Both the position numbers and the translations under genes were made by a program. From Caprella mutica (taxonomy: Eukaryota; Arthropoda; Malacostraca; Amphipoda; Caprellidae): a stretch of DNA of 64,000 nucleotides. The stretch is from NCBI GenBank assembly GCA_947561585.1, contig CANNZV010001188.1:62001-126000 (forward strand), in the 5' to 3' direction. Positions within the stretch are counted from its first letter, which is position 1; each line of letters starts with the position of its first letter. The notes under the pieces were generated by a model. That model ran no database searches and was not told the DNA's origin. It saw nothing but the letters and a program-made list of their open reading frames with translations. Shown piece after piece: positions 24,891 through 37,680 of the stretch.

Positions 24891-25095
24891 GACATATCTC
24901 TCTTTTGGCTCAAACTACTTCGGTTAATTGGGGTATATAAATATGTATAAGAAATAAAAAAAGATCATACTAATTATTATTGCAATTTCTAACCATATTG
25001 CATATAGTGTATATGTACATTTGACTGTATATCATTTATTTTAATATTACATATTGTTATATACAAATTAAATGGGAAGAAATGGAGAAAGAATT

Positions 25096-25177
25096 GTAGT
25101 GGTCATCTCGGGAATCGAACTCAGGACTCTAGTGTGATGTACTATTGAAGCCTGCGTCTCTACCTCTCAGCCATCCT
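25096..25177 (-). other. tRNA-like (Pol III A/B box) segment in copy 1
   Basis: On the minus strand it reads GTCCAGGATGGCTGAGAGG (A-box like, TGGCTGAGAGG) and, about 40 nt on, GAGTTCGATTCCCG (B-box like), ending GATGACCA, about 82 nt in all. This resembles a type II (Leu/Ser) tRNA in length and start, but the anticodon arm does not pair well, so it is a tRNA-derived head rather than a working tRNA. Confidence 0.55.
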
Positions 25178-25369
25178 GGACATGGTAGAAGTAGTATTAA
25201 AATGATCTTTATCCAACTTGATTACTTGCGTGCTTCTTAAAAATATTTTAAATAAATATAATTTAATATTCTACATTTTGGTATCTTTTATTTTTTAATG
25301 TAAATGATAAGAATGTGTATAAAGTTATTTATTAATATTTGTGATGATAATGTTAATTATTGTTATTAA

Positions 25370-26030
25370 CTACCTAATTACCTTTAACTGTTGATTAATA
25401 TTACCTATAGTTACCTTCTGGTGATATCACTACCTTATACCTATCTAGTTACTTACTAGAGTTTATTTATAACTACCTAGTAACCTACAAGTGATAACCA
25501 CCAATCTGTACCTACTGGTGGTTATCACTACTTGCCTATTACGTAGTATTTATCAGTACCTACTTAGTTACCTACATTACTGTTTGTCAATACCTACCTA
25601 ATTACCTACTGGTGTTTATCAATGCCTACCTAGTTGCCTACATCTGCTTATCAATACCTAATTAGTTACCTTCTTGTGTTTAACATTGCCTACCTATATA
25701 GTGGCCTACAATTGTATATAAAAACCAATATAGGTCCTAGTTAAATACTAGTATTCATCAATACATACCTATAGTTACCAACAACTGTTTGTCAATGCCT
25801 ACCTAGTTATCCACTAGTGTTTATCAATGCTTATCTAGTTACCTATAACTGTTTGACAATACCTACCTAGATACCTACCAGTACCAATACCTACCTACCT
25901 AGTATACCTACTAGGTAGTGTTCATCAATCCGTACCTACTTACCTACTACCTAGTATTATTCATCAATGCCTACCTAGATAGTAGATACCTACATCTGTT
26001 TATGAATACCTACCTAGTTATGATACGTAA
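25370..26030. repeat. Degenerate CTACCTAGTTACC repeats in copy 1
   Basis: Irregular repeats of about 45 bp built on TATCAATACCTACC, TAGTTACCTAC and GTGTTTATCAATG. The inverted counterpart is at about 62010-62700. No gene is seen. Confidence 0.75.
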
Positions 26031-26089
26031 ATAAAGCTTGAGATAGATATACCTTTTTGGTATAACTTTTTCCCGCGTAAAACAGACGA

Positions 26090-26850
26090 GGGACAGAGAG
26101 GGACATCCCGCGTGGGACAGACGTGGGACAGAGAGGGATATCCCGCGTGGGACAGAGAGGGACATCCCACGTGGGACAGACGTGGGACAGAGAGGGACAT
26201 CCCGCGTGGGACAGAGAGGGACATCCCGCGTGGGACAGACGTGGGACAGAGAGGGACATCCCGCGTACTTTTTCCCGCGTAAAACAGACGAGGGACAGAG
26301 AGGGACATCCCGCGTGGGACAGACGTGGGACAGAGAGGGACATCCCGCGTGGGACAGAGAGGGACATCCCACGTGGGACAGACGTGGGACAGAGAGGGAT
26401 ATCCCGCGTGGGACAGAGAGGGACATCCCGCGTGGGACAGACGTGGGACAGAGAGGGACATCCCGCGTACTTTTTCCCGCGTAAAACAGACGAGGGACAG
26501 AGAGGGACATCCCGCGTGGGACAGACGTGGGACAGAGAGGGACATCCCGCGTGGGACAGAGAGGGACATATCACGTGGGACAGACGTGGGACAGAGAGGG
26601 ATATCCCGCGTGGGACAGAGAGGGACATCCCACGTGGGACAGAGAGGGACATCCCGCGTGGGACAGAGAGGGATATCCCACGTGGGACAGACGTGGGACA
26701 GAGAGGGACATCCCGCGTGGGACAGAGAGGGACATCCTGCGTGGGACAGAGAGGGACATCCCACGTGGGACAGACGTGGGACAGAGAGGGACATCCCGCG
26801 TGGGACAGAGAGGGACATCCCGCGTGGGAAAGACGTGGGATGTGAGTGGG
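26090..26850. repeat. GC-rich array with about 200-bp higher-order repeat, right arm of copy 1
   Basis: Basic units are GTGGGACAGAGAGGGACATC then CCGC (24 bp) and GTGGGACAGAC (11 bp), arranged in mixed order. A distinct block TTTTTCCCGCGTAAAACAGA recurs at about 26066, 26268 and 26469, marking a higher-order period near 200 bp. The array is locally self-complementary (GGGACATCCC; CCCACGTGGG). Long frames exist on both strands in several phases, a sign of the repeat and not of coding. Confidence 0.9.
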
Positions 26851-27489
26851 ATTTAAGACGTGGGACAGACGAGGGACATCCCGCTTATGTAAGACGTGGG
26901 ACGTGAGTGGGATTTCAGACGTTGGAAAGACGTGGGAATTCAGACGTCTGCAGACGTCTGAAATCCCCTGTCCCTCTCTGTCCCTCGCTAGCGAGGGATG
27001 TCCCCCTCTGTCCCACGCGGGACAGAGAGGATATGGTTAGCTGGGAATATAAATAACTTTGAGAAATATTCACAGTAATCTTCACTGTCTGACCTTTCTA
27101 ATATATTGAATAGAAGAAAAAGTTAAGCAAGCAAAAATAGCATAATACGGTATATAGTACTTTCATATTCAAACAAAATGCAAAAAGTTTTTATATCATC
27201 AGTTCTCTAGATAGAATTAATCAAAAATGTTGTAATATAAATGAAAAATTGAAAACTAATAGTAAAAACTTATTTAATTAGATACTTGGATACTTTAAAA
27301 TGGATACATTGTCTTGCATTGTTATGACGACAGAGTTGGTCTTATTTTTTCTTTGCATGAAATTCGGAGGTCAGAAGAAAATTCAGAATAACTTAAACTA
27401 CGTATTGGAGTGGAGACTGGAGAGGAACTTTAAATATATTTAATGCTCATTCAGTCATACTCAATGATACTAACTTATTAAGTATAGTA

Positions 27490-27600
27490 AGTACAGTGGA
27501 ACTCCCTTATAGTGAACTCCTGTATAGTGAATCACGCTGAATAGTAAAATCCGGTATAGCGAACTTACCTCTATAGTGAACATATTTAGGTTAGTCTACA
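27490..27600. mobile_element. Fragment resembling a pogo/Tigger terminal repeat
   Basis: ACAGTGGAACTCCCTTATAG then TGAACTCCTGTATAGTGAA resembles the start of pogo/Tigger-type transposons (CAGTGG...TATA..GAAC). It is followed by similar TATAGTGAA/TATAGCGAAC motifs. No partner end or transposase was found within the surrounding 5.4-kb element. Confidence 0.35.
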
Positions 27601-29521
27601 CAAATATTCGTAAGTTTTCTATGAATCTCTTTTTCCTATTTAGTAAATTCTCTAAATTAGTTGTATTTCATGAAATAACAGTTCTACCAGTGCAAATCCT
27701 CTATAATGTAGTCATATGAAGTCACAGTTATTATAAATATATAAATTTATTATATTAACCCTAATGAATTTGACGTATGTTTTATAGGCATATATTTTTT
27801 AAAAAACTTTATATATTTCATGTCATTTCTTTAAATTTACTGGCCTTTTTTGACTTTGTTGCTACATAAATACCAACTATGTTTTTTAATTCAAAATTAA
27901 ATATTTACGTATCGGCGTAAATCAGCGTAAATTATGGAATTAATTGTACTTTAGTGACGTGTGGCAACGTAGAAATACAGATTGGTTACCCAATACGCAA
28001 GAATGTGTCCACGTTTTATGTAGTAGAGACAAATGCGCGAGCTGTGATTGGTTCACACTCCATCCAATAACAGTTCAGCTCACTCAGTTGCCAATCAATC
28101 TCTTATATACTTATGTATTTATTTCTCCTTATATATTCAATATTTTTACTTGAAATTTGGTACACATTAGTTTAGTACAAAAACTAACAACTTGTAAAAA
28201 TACAGTAACGTAGGTTTATAAATAAGACACGTGTTTTTTTAACATAGAGTGAAACCTTCTTGTTGTAACTTGTTTTTGACAAATAGTTAGTATCTTGTTG
28301 AAAAAACTGTTTTTTTTTATATAGGTTGTCCTAATAGCCTTGGAAGCATAAGTTAGTAAAGGGGCCTAATATAAATGTGTAGACTGTAGTTCACTTTTAT
28401 TTTTCTTAATTTTTAGATATAAAATTTATACCTAAAAAATCAGAGGTTAGCTTACAAATGTTCGGACTAAATGTTTGGTTCGGAACAAATGTTCGGACCA
28501 AACTTTTCCAAATTGGGTTCGCTATACGGAGGTTCGGAACCCAAAATCGACGAAGATTCGGGTTCGGATTCGGAACCTAAAAAAAGGTTCGCGCGCCCAG
28601 CTCTGTCCGCTACAATATATTTATCAGAAATAAACTGCAAATGTACCTGTGACAACCAATCGGTTGTCTCAGGTAAATTATTTATCAAAGTTTGTTTTGC
28701 TTATTACTAATACAAATTTCAATTAATTGACGATCGATGTTTTCACTGGATATTATCGGTATTAGTATAGTTCAAACATCGTAGAAGTTTAAACTTCATA
28801 ACTGCCCAAATAAAAAGGTTATATGGTAACGACTCAATTACCGGACGATTAGAACACCCTTCACTTTAAGTAGTAACTAATAACAACCAATGTAACACGT
28901 CTTTTCACATCAAACCAGGCACAATATCAAAGTACGATTGTTATTGGTTTTGATTTTGTAAACCAGTATTGCCAATTTATGGTGGAAAAAAATCTAGGTA
29001 CAGTATATGATTTTTAATTCGAATTATAAAAATGTCGTTTTTTTTTCATATTACCGGATATATTGGACAAACTTGAAAAACCTTTTCAAGATGCCGGATG
29101 ATCTGAAACTACTTTTCATATTACCGATATCATTACATATTACCAATATTTAGATAAATTCTTTTAAATTCCGGATAAGAGATACTTAATGTGATATTGA
29201 TTGTTAAATGAATCCATATAACATTTTTAACTTTTATATTTGAATCAAAAATTAAACATTTAATATCGGGTCATGTCATCATCACGAACTAATTTTCAAT
29301 CGGTTATAAAAAATTGTAGGTTGAAAAATTCAGTTGAAATCGAACATAATAACTAATAAACTTGTATCTGATATCAATACAGCATTTAGAAAGCAAGAGG
29401 GTAAGTGTCAAAATATCGGTCAATTTCACATCTTCTATCATATATGAGAAAAAAAAACTATATATAGAAATTGAATTACATTAAATCGTTTTTCTTATAT
29501 GACCGAAGATGTGGAACTGAC

Positions 29522-30763
29522 TATTAACAATAGAAGGATTGTTAATACGCTGAACTTGTATCTTTACATAATCTTTCAATTTCTATAATTTGATAATCAT
29601 TTAATCAGACATAATCTTTTTAATCTTGTACACTGTTCATTAGAAGGAAATGCTATTTAAATTTATGGTCATGTTATTCTCGCTAGGAGCTCGAATATAA
29701 TTATAAACGAATAGCTTTGTTGTAAGCCGCTAATATAACTTGTAACTTCAGAACATAACTTTATAACTTGTAACCCAGAGCTATAACTTGTAACTGAGAA
29801 TATAACTTTATAATTTGTACTAAGTTATATAACTTCATGAACTTTGTAAATCAGTTATACAACTTAGAATATTGAGTTCTTTTTCTATAGATAGAATTGA
29901 AATTAATACTTAATTAATTTAAAAGGAATTAAGTAAGTACTTCAATTATTCTAATTGAAATACTTAATTAATAGTTAGGAACTTGTAACATTTCTGATCA
30001 TGTATTAGGTTAAACAGGACTCTGAAATAGTATGCTTAAATTTGGATGTTTATTAGCAAATCAGGTTTCACTAAAATGAACTATTAGTAAATCTGATCGA
30101 TCTATATGTTAATCGTATAGAAAGCCATTACCACTAGCGTGTTAAATTTGAATAATGCATTGTGTGTTATTTCTATCTGCAGTGAGTAGAAAAACATCTT
30201 TGAAAAGTACTATCAGTACCTTAACAGAAGTTTATTCACTCACTGGAAGGTTGGACTCTCCAGTTCACCCTTTAAATACCATTGGCACCTAACTAAAGTG
30301 TTCATAGTTCGCGATGGTCTCTTGAAGACTGGTTGGTCGGACCAAGTCCGGTCGGACTTGTCCATCCACGGGTTTCGTGAGTTGGCAACTCAAACCCTTG
30401 TTTATTTAAAACCCTTAAGTTTACTCAACCGCTAGTTTATTTAAAACTTGTGTTGTGTTATTTGAAGACTTGTGCGTAAGTCTTAGAACTCTGTACTATT
30501 CGAACTTTAATATAAGTACACCCATTTAAAACTTCCTTGTGTTTAATTTACTTCCTAAAAACTTTTACCGTTTAGTCATTTGTCAGTTTAATAGAATTCA
30601 ATCAATTACCTCCAAGTCTCTTCAAGTTAAGATAATACAAATAATTGTTAAAGAACCCGGAGACTTAATTTGCTCTATGGGATAAGTTTATTAACAAGCC
30701 TCATCTACTTAGAAAATAGGTGATAATTTACTATCAATCCCATAGGAAAAGGGCAATTTAATA
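29522..30763 (+). repeat. 5' LTR, 1242 bp
   Basis: Begins TATTAACAATAGAAGG and ends GGGCAATTTAATA. Includes the symmetrical GGTCGGACCAAGTCCGGTCG segment near 30337 and CCAACC-type tracts. Differences from the 3' LTR noted by eye include TACATAATC versus TACTTAATC, TTTGTTGTAAG versus TTTGATGTAAG, CTTCCTTG versus CTTCATTG, CTATGGGAT versus CTATAGGAT, and CTTAGAAAA versus CTTGGAAAA. Confidence 0.9.
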
Positions 30764-33280
30764 TTGGCATCTTCAAACGGTCTTGAAGAAAAGAGGGAGG
30801 AAAAAAGAGGTTAGAATCTATTAACGAAAAGAACTGACTTAATATAAATGGTTTAAAGATTTTTAGAGAAGTAAAAGGAAAGTTGGAAAGACAGTGTCAG
30901 TGATAAAGAGGGTACAAAACCAGAACTATGAAACCCTAGTGTTATACAGTGTTAATCACTAGGTAAGCATTGAATGTAATGCGAGTGAACTAGCCAATCA
31001 CACTCCTTCCGATAAAAGGACATTACGGGAGCAACTCTACAATGCCGATGGGAGAACACACTCTTCCATCACATATGGGAGAACACACCCTTTCAACTCA
31101 CATACGGAAGTCCTGCAGCACTTCATAAAAAAGGAAGGAAAAGCAACAGAAAAGATTCACATGACATGTGAAAAGTATTCTAATAACTAATAACATTTTC
31201 AAGAAATACCGATGTAAAGTATTTCAGTGTTATACCAGTGTGAAAAATAACACTAGTGTTAAAGTGCTACAACCACTCCTTGTGCTAAAGAAGAAGGAGG
31301 CAGCGTAAAAATTCGTTAGTTACGCTAGTTAACGCGCTGTTACCTGCGTACTATCAGCTCTTCGGGTACTAGTGGCAAGAAAAACTGGTACGGCGACAAA
31401 GCTACTTTTGTCGTGATAAACTCACTCTTACATAAAAAACGAATTAAAGTAAATTAAATCGTCTCATCACTTTCGGAGTAAGTGACTGAAATTACTTTAA
31501 CTGAGTGACGAGTTATTTTCTTCTTCATCAAATAAAGTTGGGAGCCCTACTCCATATACTGAATAATAGTAGAATAATGACATCTCGACAGAAACTCACT
31601 TTTACCTGGCGGTAATCACCCAAGGGATTACGATGGAAAAGGCAGAAAAAACGAGGACTTTAACACTGACAGGAAAACAGCGAATCGCAGCAGATCCAAA
31701 GCTGAGAAGAGGACAAGAAACAGCGTACAGCTGTTGACCTGCAACAGGACAACGGGAGAATAGAAGAAATCGAATGACTCCAGAGAAATGGATCAGCAGA
31801 TGACAAGAGGCAGCTCTACTATTCCCGTAAACAGAGAGGCAAAACAAGGCAAACTACTAGGTGATGCTATTTAACTATTTAACCTAAAGTTAATATACTG
31901 TAATGAATTTTGTGTCTGGAATATAATAATGTCTACTTATATTTTTGTATTGTGAATTTTATATTGTCTTTATTAATCTTTACTAATTATTAATCTTTAC
32001 AGTGTATATTGAAAGGTTTTGTTAGATAAGGTAGTATGTAATAAAGAATGGCTTTACCAAAATACGACACAAATAGTTACAACCTGCCACAAAGGTTCCT
32101 AGTAATATAAAGTGTAGTTATGACACTACATTCCTGGGGGAAATGATAGATTTATATCATAGTCTCAAATAGTGGAGTAAAAAGTAGTGTCAAAGACCAG
32201 TAGCCTCAAATAGCGCAGTTAGTAGTAAAGCAAGATGATATGACAATTTTAGTCAATGTGTATCATTTAAAGGTAATAAACTTTTAACAGATATAATTGA
32301 ATCTGGGAATATATTAATTGCACAGAATATTTTAGATGTGTCGGGATAGTGAAAACTATTTACATTTTGATAGGCTAAAAATACCATGTATTTCAGTACT
32401 TTTATAATCATCTGACTGAGAACGACATTTAAATCTAATTTATTTTGCATAATTATTCTATAAGTAAAATCATTGAAAACTAATGAAACGTATGTTTCAG
32501 AAAGTGAAAGTTGCAAATACTCGTGGAAAGCACGTTATATAACAAAATAACTGTTGTTGTCCTATAAAAGGCGAAGTATAATTATAATAAATAATTATAA
32601 AGGAATTCAGAAAATCGTATATAAGAATTTCGAAGAAGCTTAGAGAGAAAGTTCAAATGATGAGAACGAACTTAAAATACTATTTTGAAAGTATGAATTT
32701 TTAAAGTATTAAGTAAAAAACATTAGAACAATGTTTAAATGAGCTAATATAGTTGCAAATATATTAGTAGTAACCTGTGTACTCATAAAATAGAGATACA
32801 GATGGAATATGTAACTGTATATTCACAGATAAGGAGAATAAAAATATTCCAAGTTGATGATAAATTAAATGGGTCTTATAACCTGTGAATTTGTCATGTA
32901 AATAACCAAAGGTGAATTTGGTAAAGTAACGATATACCTAATTTATATTAACGAGGTAATTTTCCATATTTTTAGTACTGGAATGGAAGTAATTAACCCA
33001 TTCTCGTATTTCATTAATTTTGCATATTTTAATGAAATGATATTTATTGTTTGTGGCTTAAAAAGCAATAACGTCGATAAAAATCTTTGGAAATTATAAA
33101 TTACGCTGTTTTATTTAGTAGGTAATATCAAGAGAAAGTGATATCGAGAGAAGTTGATATCATAGAAACGGTTATATCATATAGAAATATACCGAAAGTA
33201 CAGTCACGAATGTGAATATCTGACTATAGGGTCAAAACATCCTTTAAGTCAGTGAAAAGGAGTTGTCATATTATAAATGA

Positions 33281-33538
33281 GTTGTGATATTATAAGATAT
33301 AAAAAGGGTTTCAGGTAAAACCGTAAATACCTAAGATACAACATTGAGTTGTGATATTATAAGATATAAAAAGGGTTTCAGGTAAAACCGTAAATACCTA
33401 AGATACAACATTGAGTTGTGATATTATAAGATATAAAAAGGGTTTCAGGTAAAACCGTAAATACCTAAGATACAACATTGAGTTGTGATATTATAAAATA
33501 TAAAAAAGGGTTTCAGGTAAAACCGTAAATACCTAAGA
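33281..33538. repeat. 67-bp tandem repeat, about four copies
   Basis: The unit starts GTTGTGATATTATAAGATAT and includes AGGGTTTCAGGTAAAACCG and TAAATACCTAAGATACAACA. Copies start at 33281, 33348, 33415 and 33482 and are almost identical. It lies inside the LTR element interior. Confidence 0.9.
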
Positions 33539-35588
33539 TGTGCACGTATTGTACATATATGACAAAATCATACCTAATTTCAGGGATGAAGTCAATTGAT
33601 AATTATGATGTATGCCTATTCAAATAGTAATAATCGCAGTGTTTGAAAAAAGAACCTGTCAATCGTTTCAGTGATTTAAGACAATCAAGTCAGATAATGA
33701 GTTAACGTAAATAAGATGAAACGTAAATATTAAACTCAGAGGTATGACTCAGTATAAAAAGAGTGAAACATTTTAAAGGATTGACAAGGAATGATATAGA
33801 TATATATATATCTTGAATATTTAAATGACTATTTTGATATTAATATTGTATATTAAATATTTTTGAAGAGATTTAAAGTTACCTAGAGGTTAATACTGCT
33901 TAACCATAGTTAATGTAATATCGGATAATATGTGGTAACTAGAGGGGAAAAGCAGGTTTGATACTAAATAATCAATATGTGATCTAGTTTCAAACTATAT
34001 TCCTGTAATAATTAAAAGTAAGAAATAATTGATTTGATTAAAGGTTACTGTTTAACGTAATTAAATAATTATATGCTTTAACGTAAAATCTCCAGCAACT
34101 CAATAATGAAAGAAACAACGATATAAGAAAGATTGCAGTTTACGTATATTGAGTATATATTGAGTATAAATAATTAACTGTTAAATAAGAAGTTGTTGTA
34201 ATTATTCCAGTGACGAATAATAACTTATAATAATCGCCAATGGTGATTAGTTCATATGAACGAAATAATCGTATAAAAAACGATGTGAATTCAGACAATT
34301 GTATTTGTCAGACGATAATTCTGAGAAAGAAAATACTATAAGAGCAAAGATTTGCTGAATTTTATAATTAAATTGTAAAACTTGATTTGAATAGTGAATT
34401 AAATGCAAGCAATCGAACATAAATGTATAAGAGATAAAACAATTATCTTAAGACTATTTTTCTATTAATAAAGTATAAAATATAGCAAACGTTATATATA
34501 TAAAAATATAACTTAACGTAAAAATAACTTAACGTAAAAATATAACGCAACTTGATTATATAATAGTTGACTAGTAAAAAGTCAAGACTAAACGTAATCT
34601 TGAAGGAAGCGATGTAAATTCCCAAGTGGGAAGTTATTGTCAACAGAGCTATTAAAATTAGTCACACATTCAGGTAGTACAGTCAGTAACACTATAGTTG
34701 ACGATAGCAAGGATATAATATGAATAAAATAATGAGTATTATATGGAAAATAAAACATCTAGGAATTAATGTGATTATTCCAGTAGGTTACTGAGAACTA
34801 ATAATTAATTATTTAATTAATTATTTGATAAATAAATGAGTTTGAAAGAGAGCTCTTGATGATTCCTTTTAATGATAACTGTAATGTTTGATAAATAAAT
34901 GAGTTACAGGTTCTTCGTCGAAATAAAATCATGGAATTAATGTCATGAAATAAGTGTAATATCATAATTTAATAATATGATAAATTTGAGGAACTGAAAG
35001 TAATATAAGTTATTACTTGTGTGGGAATAAGAACCTGTAAGAACAATGTATGAATAAGAATTAATAGTTATTTATAATTAAATGACATGCAGTAAATCAA
35101 TCTACTGTTCTCTATGAACTGTATTGTAATACAATCCAAGATGTAGCAGGAACTAATATTTGAAACACCATAACAAATGGAGAGTTTAACGAATGATTTG
35201 AATGATAACAAGATACGAAGCAAATATCTTAATTAATATTATCTCACATTTAATTTCAATTCTTTTATTTATAATAGAAGTGTAATATTTTATGTTGAAT
35301 TTTTGATTTTCAAGATGATAAATAAAAATGTTTGTACTTGTTAATTAAAATAAAGATACTGAATTCTTGATATATAAATTTAGGAATGAATTCTAAATAA
35401 ATAGTCGAATAGTATTGAATGTATAATGAATAATGAAAACATGCAATATAATATACATGTACTTAAATTCTAATGTTTATGTACAATGATATATAAAATA
35501 ATTGCTGAAAAAGATAGTTCGTTAAAACTTTTATATATGATAATATATAAATATATAACCAAGGAAATGTTTGATCCAATCTTAAGGG

Positions 35589-35770
35589 GAACATTCTATT
35601 TATTCCTCTCAGAATGAAGAATAAAATAGACCCTAAAGAATTTCCAAACATAAGTTAGGCGAACATTCTATTTATCTCTCTCAGAACGAAGAATAAAATA
35701 GACTCTAAGAAATTCAGAATAATCTCAGGGGAACATTCTATTTATTCCTCTCAGAACGAAGAATAAAATT
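35589..35770. repeat. About 70-bp tandem repeat, three copies
   Basis: GAACATTCTATTTATTCCTC then TCAGAA(C/T)GAAGAATAAAA recurs at 35589, 35661 and 35731, inside the LTR element interior. Each copy contains an AGAATAAAATAGA segment. Confidence 0.85.
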
Positions 35771-37564
35771 AGACCCCAAAAAGGATTACAATAATAGATT
35801 GAAGTGTAATTAAGTGTGATTATACATGGAATTGTGAGATAAATATATTAGAAAGTTATAAATCAAGATGTATAAATAATTATATGTTGATATTTGAAAA
35901 AAGGGAATATTCCTAATGCATAAAGAATATTCATTCTAAACTGTAAGGGTAAATATTACTAAGAGAAAACAGTAATTGCAGGTTCAAAGGTCAACCAGAG
36001 TACAGTAAATACCCTGAAAAGAAAATCTTCTTTTGAAGAAAAATTTCAAGGGGGAACCGTAATATTTCAAGATTTATAAAAGAATGAATGTAGTTGATTT
36101 TACATGAGTATAAAAAGGATTAAAATGAAATCGTAAATAATAAAAGCGATCGAATAGAACGGATTTATTTCATAAAAATAAATGTAACGAGAATTGTAAA
36201 ATACGTTCATGTTACGTATATGAATTTATTAATTAAACTCAGTATAGCAGTTTAAATGTAATTAAAAAGTTTGAGTTTAAAAGGGACAGTTAAATAATTT
36301 AATAAATAATGTATGGATTCAATATAAAGAAAACTGTTGAAAAGTTTAATGATACTGAAATAAGAGTAAAAGGCTCTTTAATGATAAATGGGAATTACGA
36401 AAATATTTTTGAGAATTGAGTTTAATGATAGCAAGAATCTTGATGATATTTAAATTATTACTTGAAAAAGTAAATGAATACATTAAACTTGAGTTAAAGC
36501 AAGTGAAAAAAATAATGAGATTTGATTCTGTACGAGAATTTATGATTATAAAAGGAACAAAACGAAATATAATGAATAGCTAAAAACGACATAGTTTGTG
36601 TTCAATTAATTTCTTTCAATGGTTAGATCAATAACATTAACTCTTAAGGGTAACTACAATATACACTGATGTTTAAAGAAATGTAAATTATATATATAAT
36701 GCATTGATGTTTAGTGAAACATAAAATATATATGTATAAATAACTGTGTGTTTGTAAGTTAAGAGTAATTAAGAAAATTATGTTGACTAACACTTATAAT
36801 TATTGATGAAATGTAATGTAATGGTAGATAAATAATCTATGTAAGATGTAAGTTTCTTGTATAAGCTAGTAAAGTTCACCTGTAATTGCAGAAACACACG
36901 TAAAAGAGGCTAACCAAAAGCAATGAACCCCATCCATCTGACGATCTGACGTTATGGGCAAGACATCGGTTGAAGGTGAATTACTTAATTTTCCTATGAA
37001 TTTATCACTATAAGTGAAAATCTTGTAAAGTAACGTAACAATAAAAAGAAACATAACAGTTTTGATTGTGTCCAAGATTTTCATGAACCTAGTTTTAAGT
37101 GAAAAATATGTTATATATATATACTAACCCCTTCTTTACAGTTTTATAATAATAGGAATATGTATTGTAAACTGAATGAGGTATATTTTGAAATAAATGT
37201 TATGTGAGATATATATTATCAAACTATAATATTACTTGAAGGATTATAACAATACTATAATATTAAAGAATTTTGTAGAATCATTGTACAAAATTTTGGA
37301 AATAATTAAAACAATCATGTTTTAGCAATGGTAAAATAGTAATATTATCCTTCAACTGTAAGTCTAAAAGTAATAGTTAGGTAAAAATATAATCCTAATT
37401 ATACTTAAATTAATGATTTACTTTTTCCCAAAACTTGAAAAACATCTCTCGAGAAACTGGAGCAGAGCAATAACAAACCAGATGTTGGAACAATCCAACA
37501 CCAGTAACTTGTTGATCCGAAAAGGATAAGCCGAGCTACGCCTAGTGACGAGAAGGCTGAGCAG

Positions 37565-37680
37565 TGGAGCACACTTGGTGATGACTTCACAGTCATACTT
37601 GATGATGACTTCACAGTCATACTTGATGATGACTTCACAATCATACTTGGTGACGACTTCGCAGTCATACTTGGTGACGT
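37565..37680. repeat. 24-bp tandem repeat, about five copies
   Basis: The unit is GATGACTTCACAGTCATACT then TGAT, with later copies GACGACTTCGCAGTCATAC. The 24-bp period keeps frames open on the minus strand (8-residue repeat KYDCEVII-like). GTGACTGTGA-like symmetry makes each unit partly self-complementary. Confidence 0.85.

Larger units (their letters stand above)
24248..27046. mobile_element. Palindromic-array element, copy 1 (CCCAGCTAACCA ends)
   Basis: Begins CCCAGCTAACCA and ends TGGTTAGCTGGG. Just inside each end are small palindromes: CCCTCGCTATAGAGGG or CCCTCGCTAGCGAGGG, AGACGTCT, and GTCCCACGTGGGAC. Next come GC-rich tandem arrays (left 24480-24890, right 26090-26850). The AT-rich interior holds a tRNA-like segment on the minus strand (25096-25177) and degenerate CTACCTAGTTACC repeats. 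No protein is encoded and no certain target duplication is visible. An inverted relative occupies 61239-63420 and a third part 63624-64000. I cannot assign a superfamily. Confidence 0.75.
23184..28605. mobile_element. hAT-like element, 5.4 kb, perfect 8-bp TSD
   Basis: Starts CAGAGCTGGGCGTTCCGC and ends GCGCGCCCAGCTCTG, so the terminal 12 bp are inverted repeats. It is flanked by TCCGCTAC at 23176-23183 and 28606-28613. Subterminal regions on both sides (23200-23350 and 28460-28590) are full of GGTTCGGA / TTCGGAAC / GTTCGCGAACC motifs, as expected for binding-site arrays. A nested element (24248-27046) accounts for about half. The remaining 2.6 kb has no transposase frame, so the copy is non-autonomous. 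The 8-bp duplication and CAG start favour hAT. Confidence 0.85.
22981..28828. mobile_element. Foldback element C, split by a 5.4-kb insertion
   Basis: The left arm (about 22981-23120: TTTTTTATTTAGGTAACTAT, then GAAGTTTAAACTT, then ATGTTTGAACTATA) is matched as reverse complement by the right arm (about 28690-28828: TATAGTTCAAACAT, AAGTTTAAACTTC, AAATAAAAAGG). The centre is occupied by the element 23184-28605 with its 8-bp target duplication. Removing it leaves an element of about 430 bp. The right side continues into sequence (GGTAACGACTCAATTACCGG) that is found again as reverse complement at about 50784-50806. Confidence 0.75.

Noticed and set aside
24269..24950. Long Cys/Pro-rich frames on both strands
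   Set aside because: They occur in several phases at once over a GC-rich 35-bp array and repeat with the DNA period. There is no independent coding signal.
26010..27040. Frames of up to 266 codons (repeats like PLCPTRDVP or GQRGTSRV)
   Set aside because: Overlapping open frames in both strands of a 24/11-bp array; they are by-products of stop-free repeats.
31602..31847. 81-codon minus-strand frame in the LTR element
   Set aside because: No recognisable motif, and antisense to the element's inferred direction.
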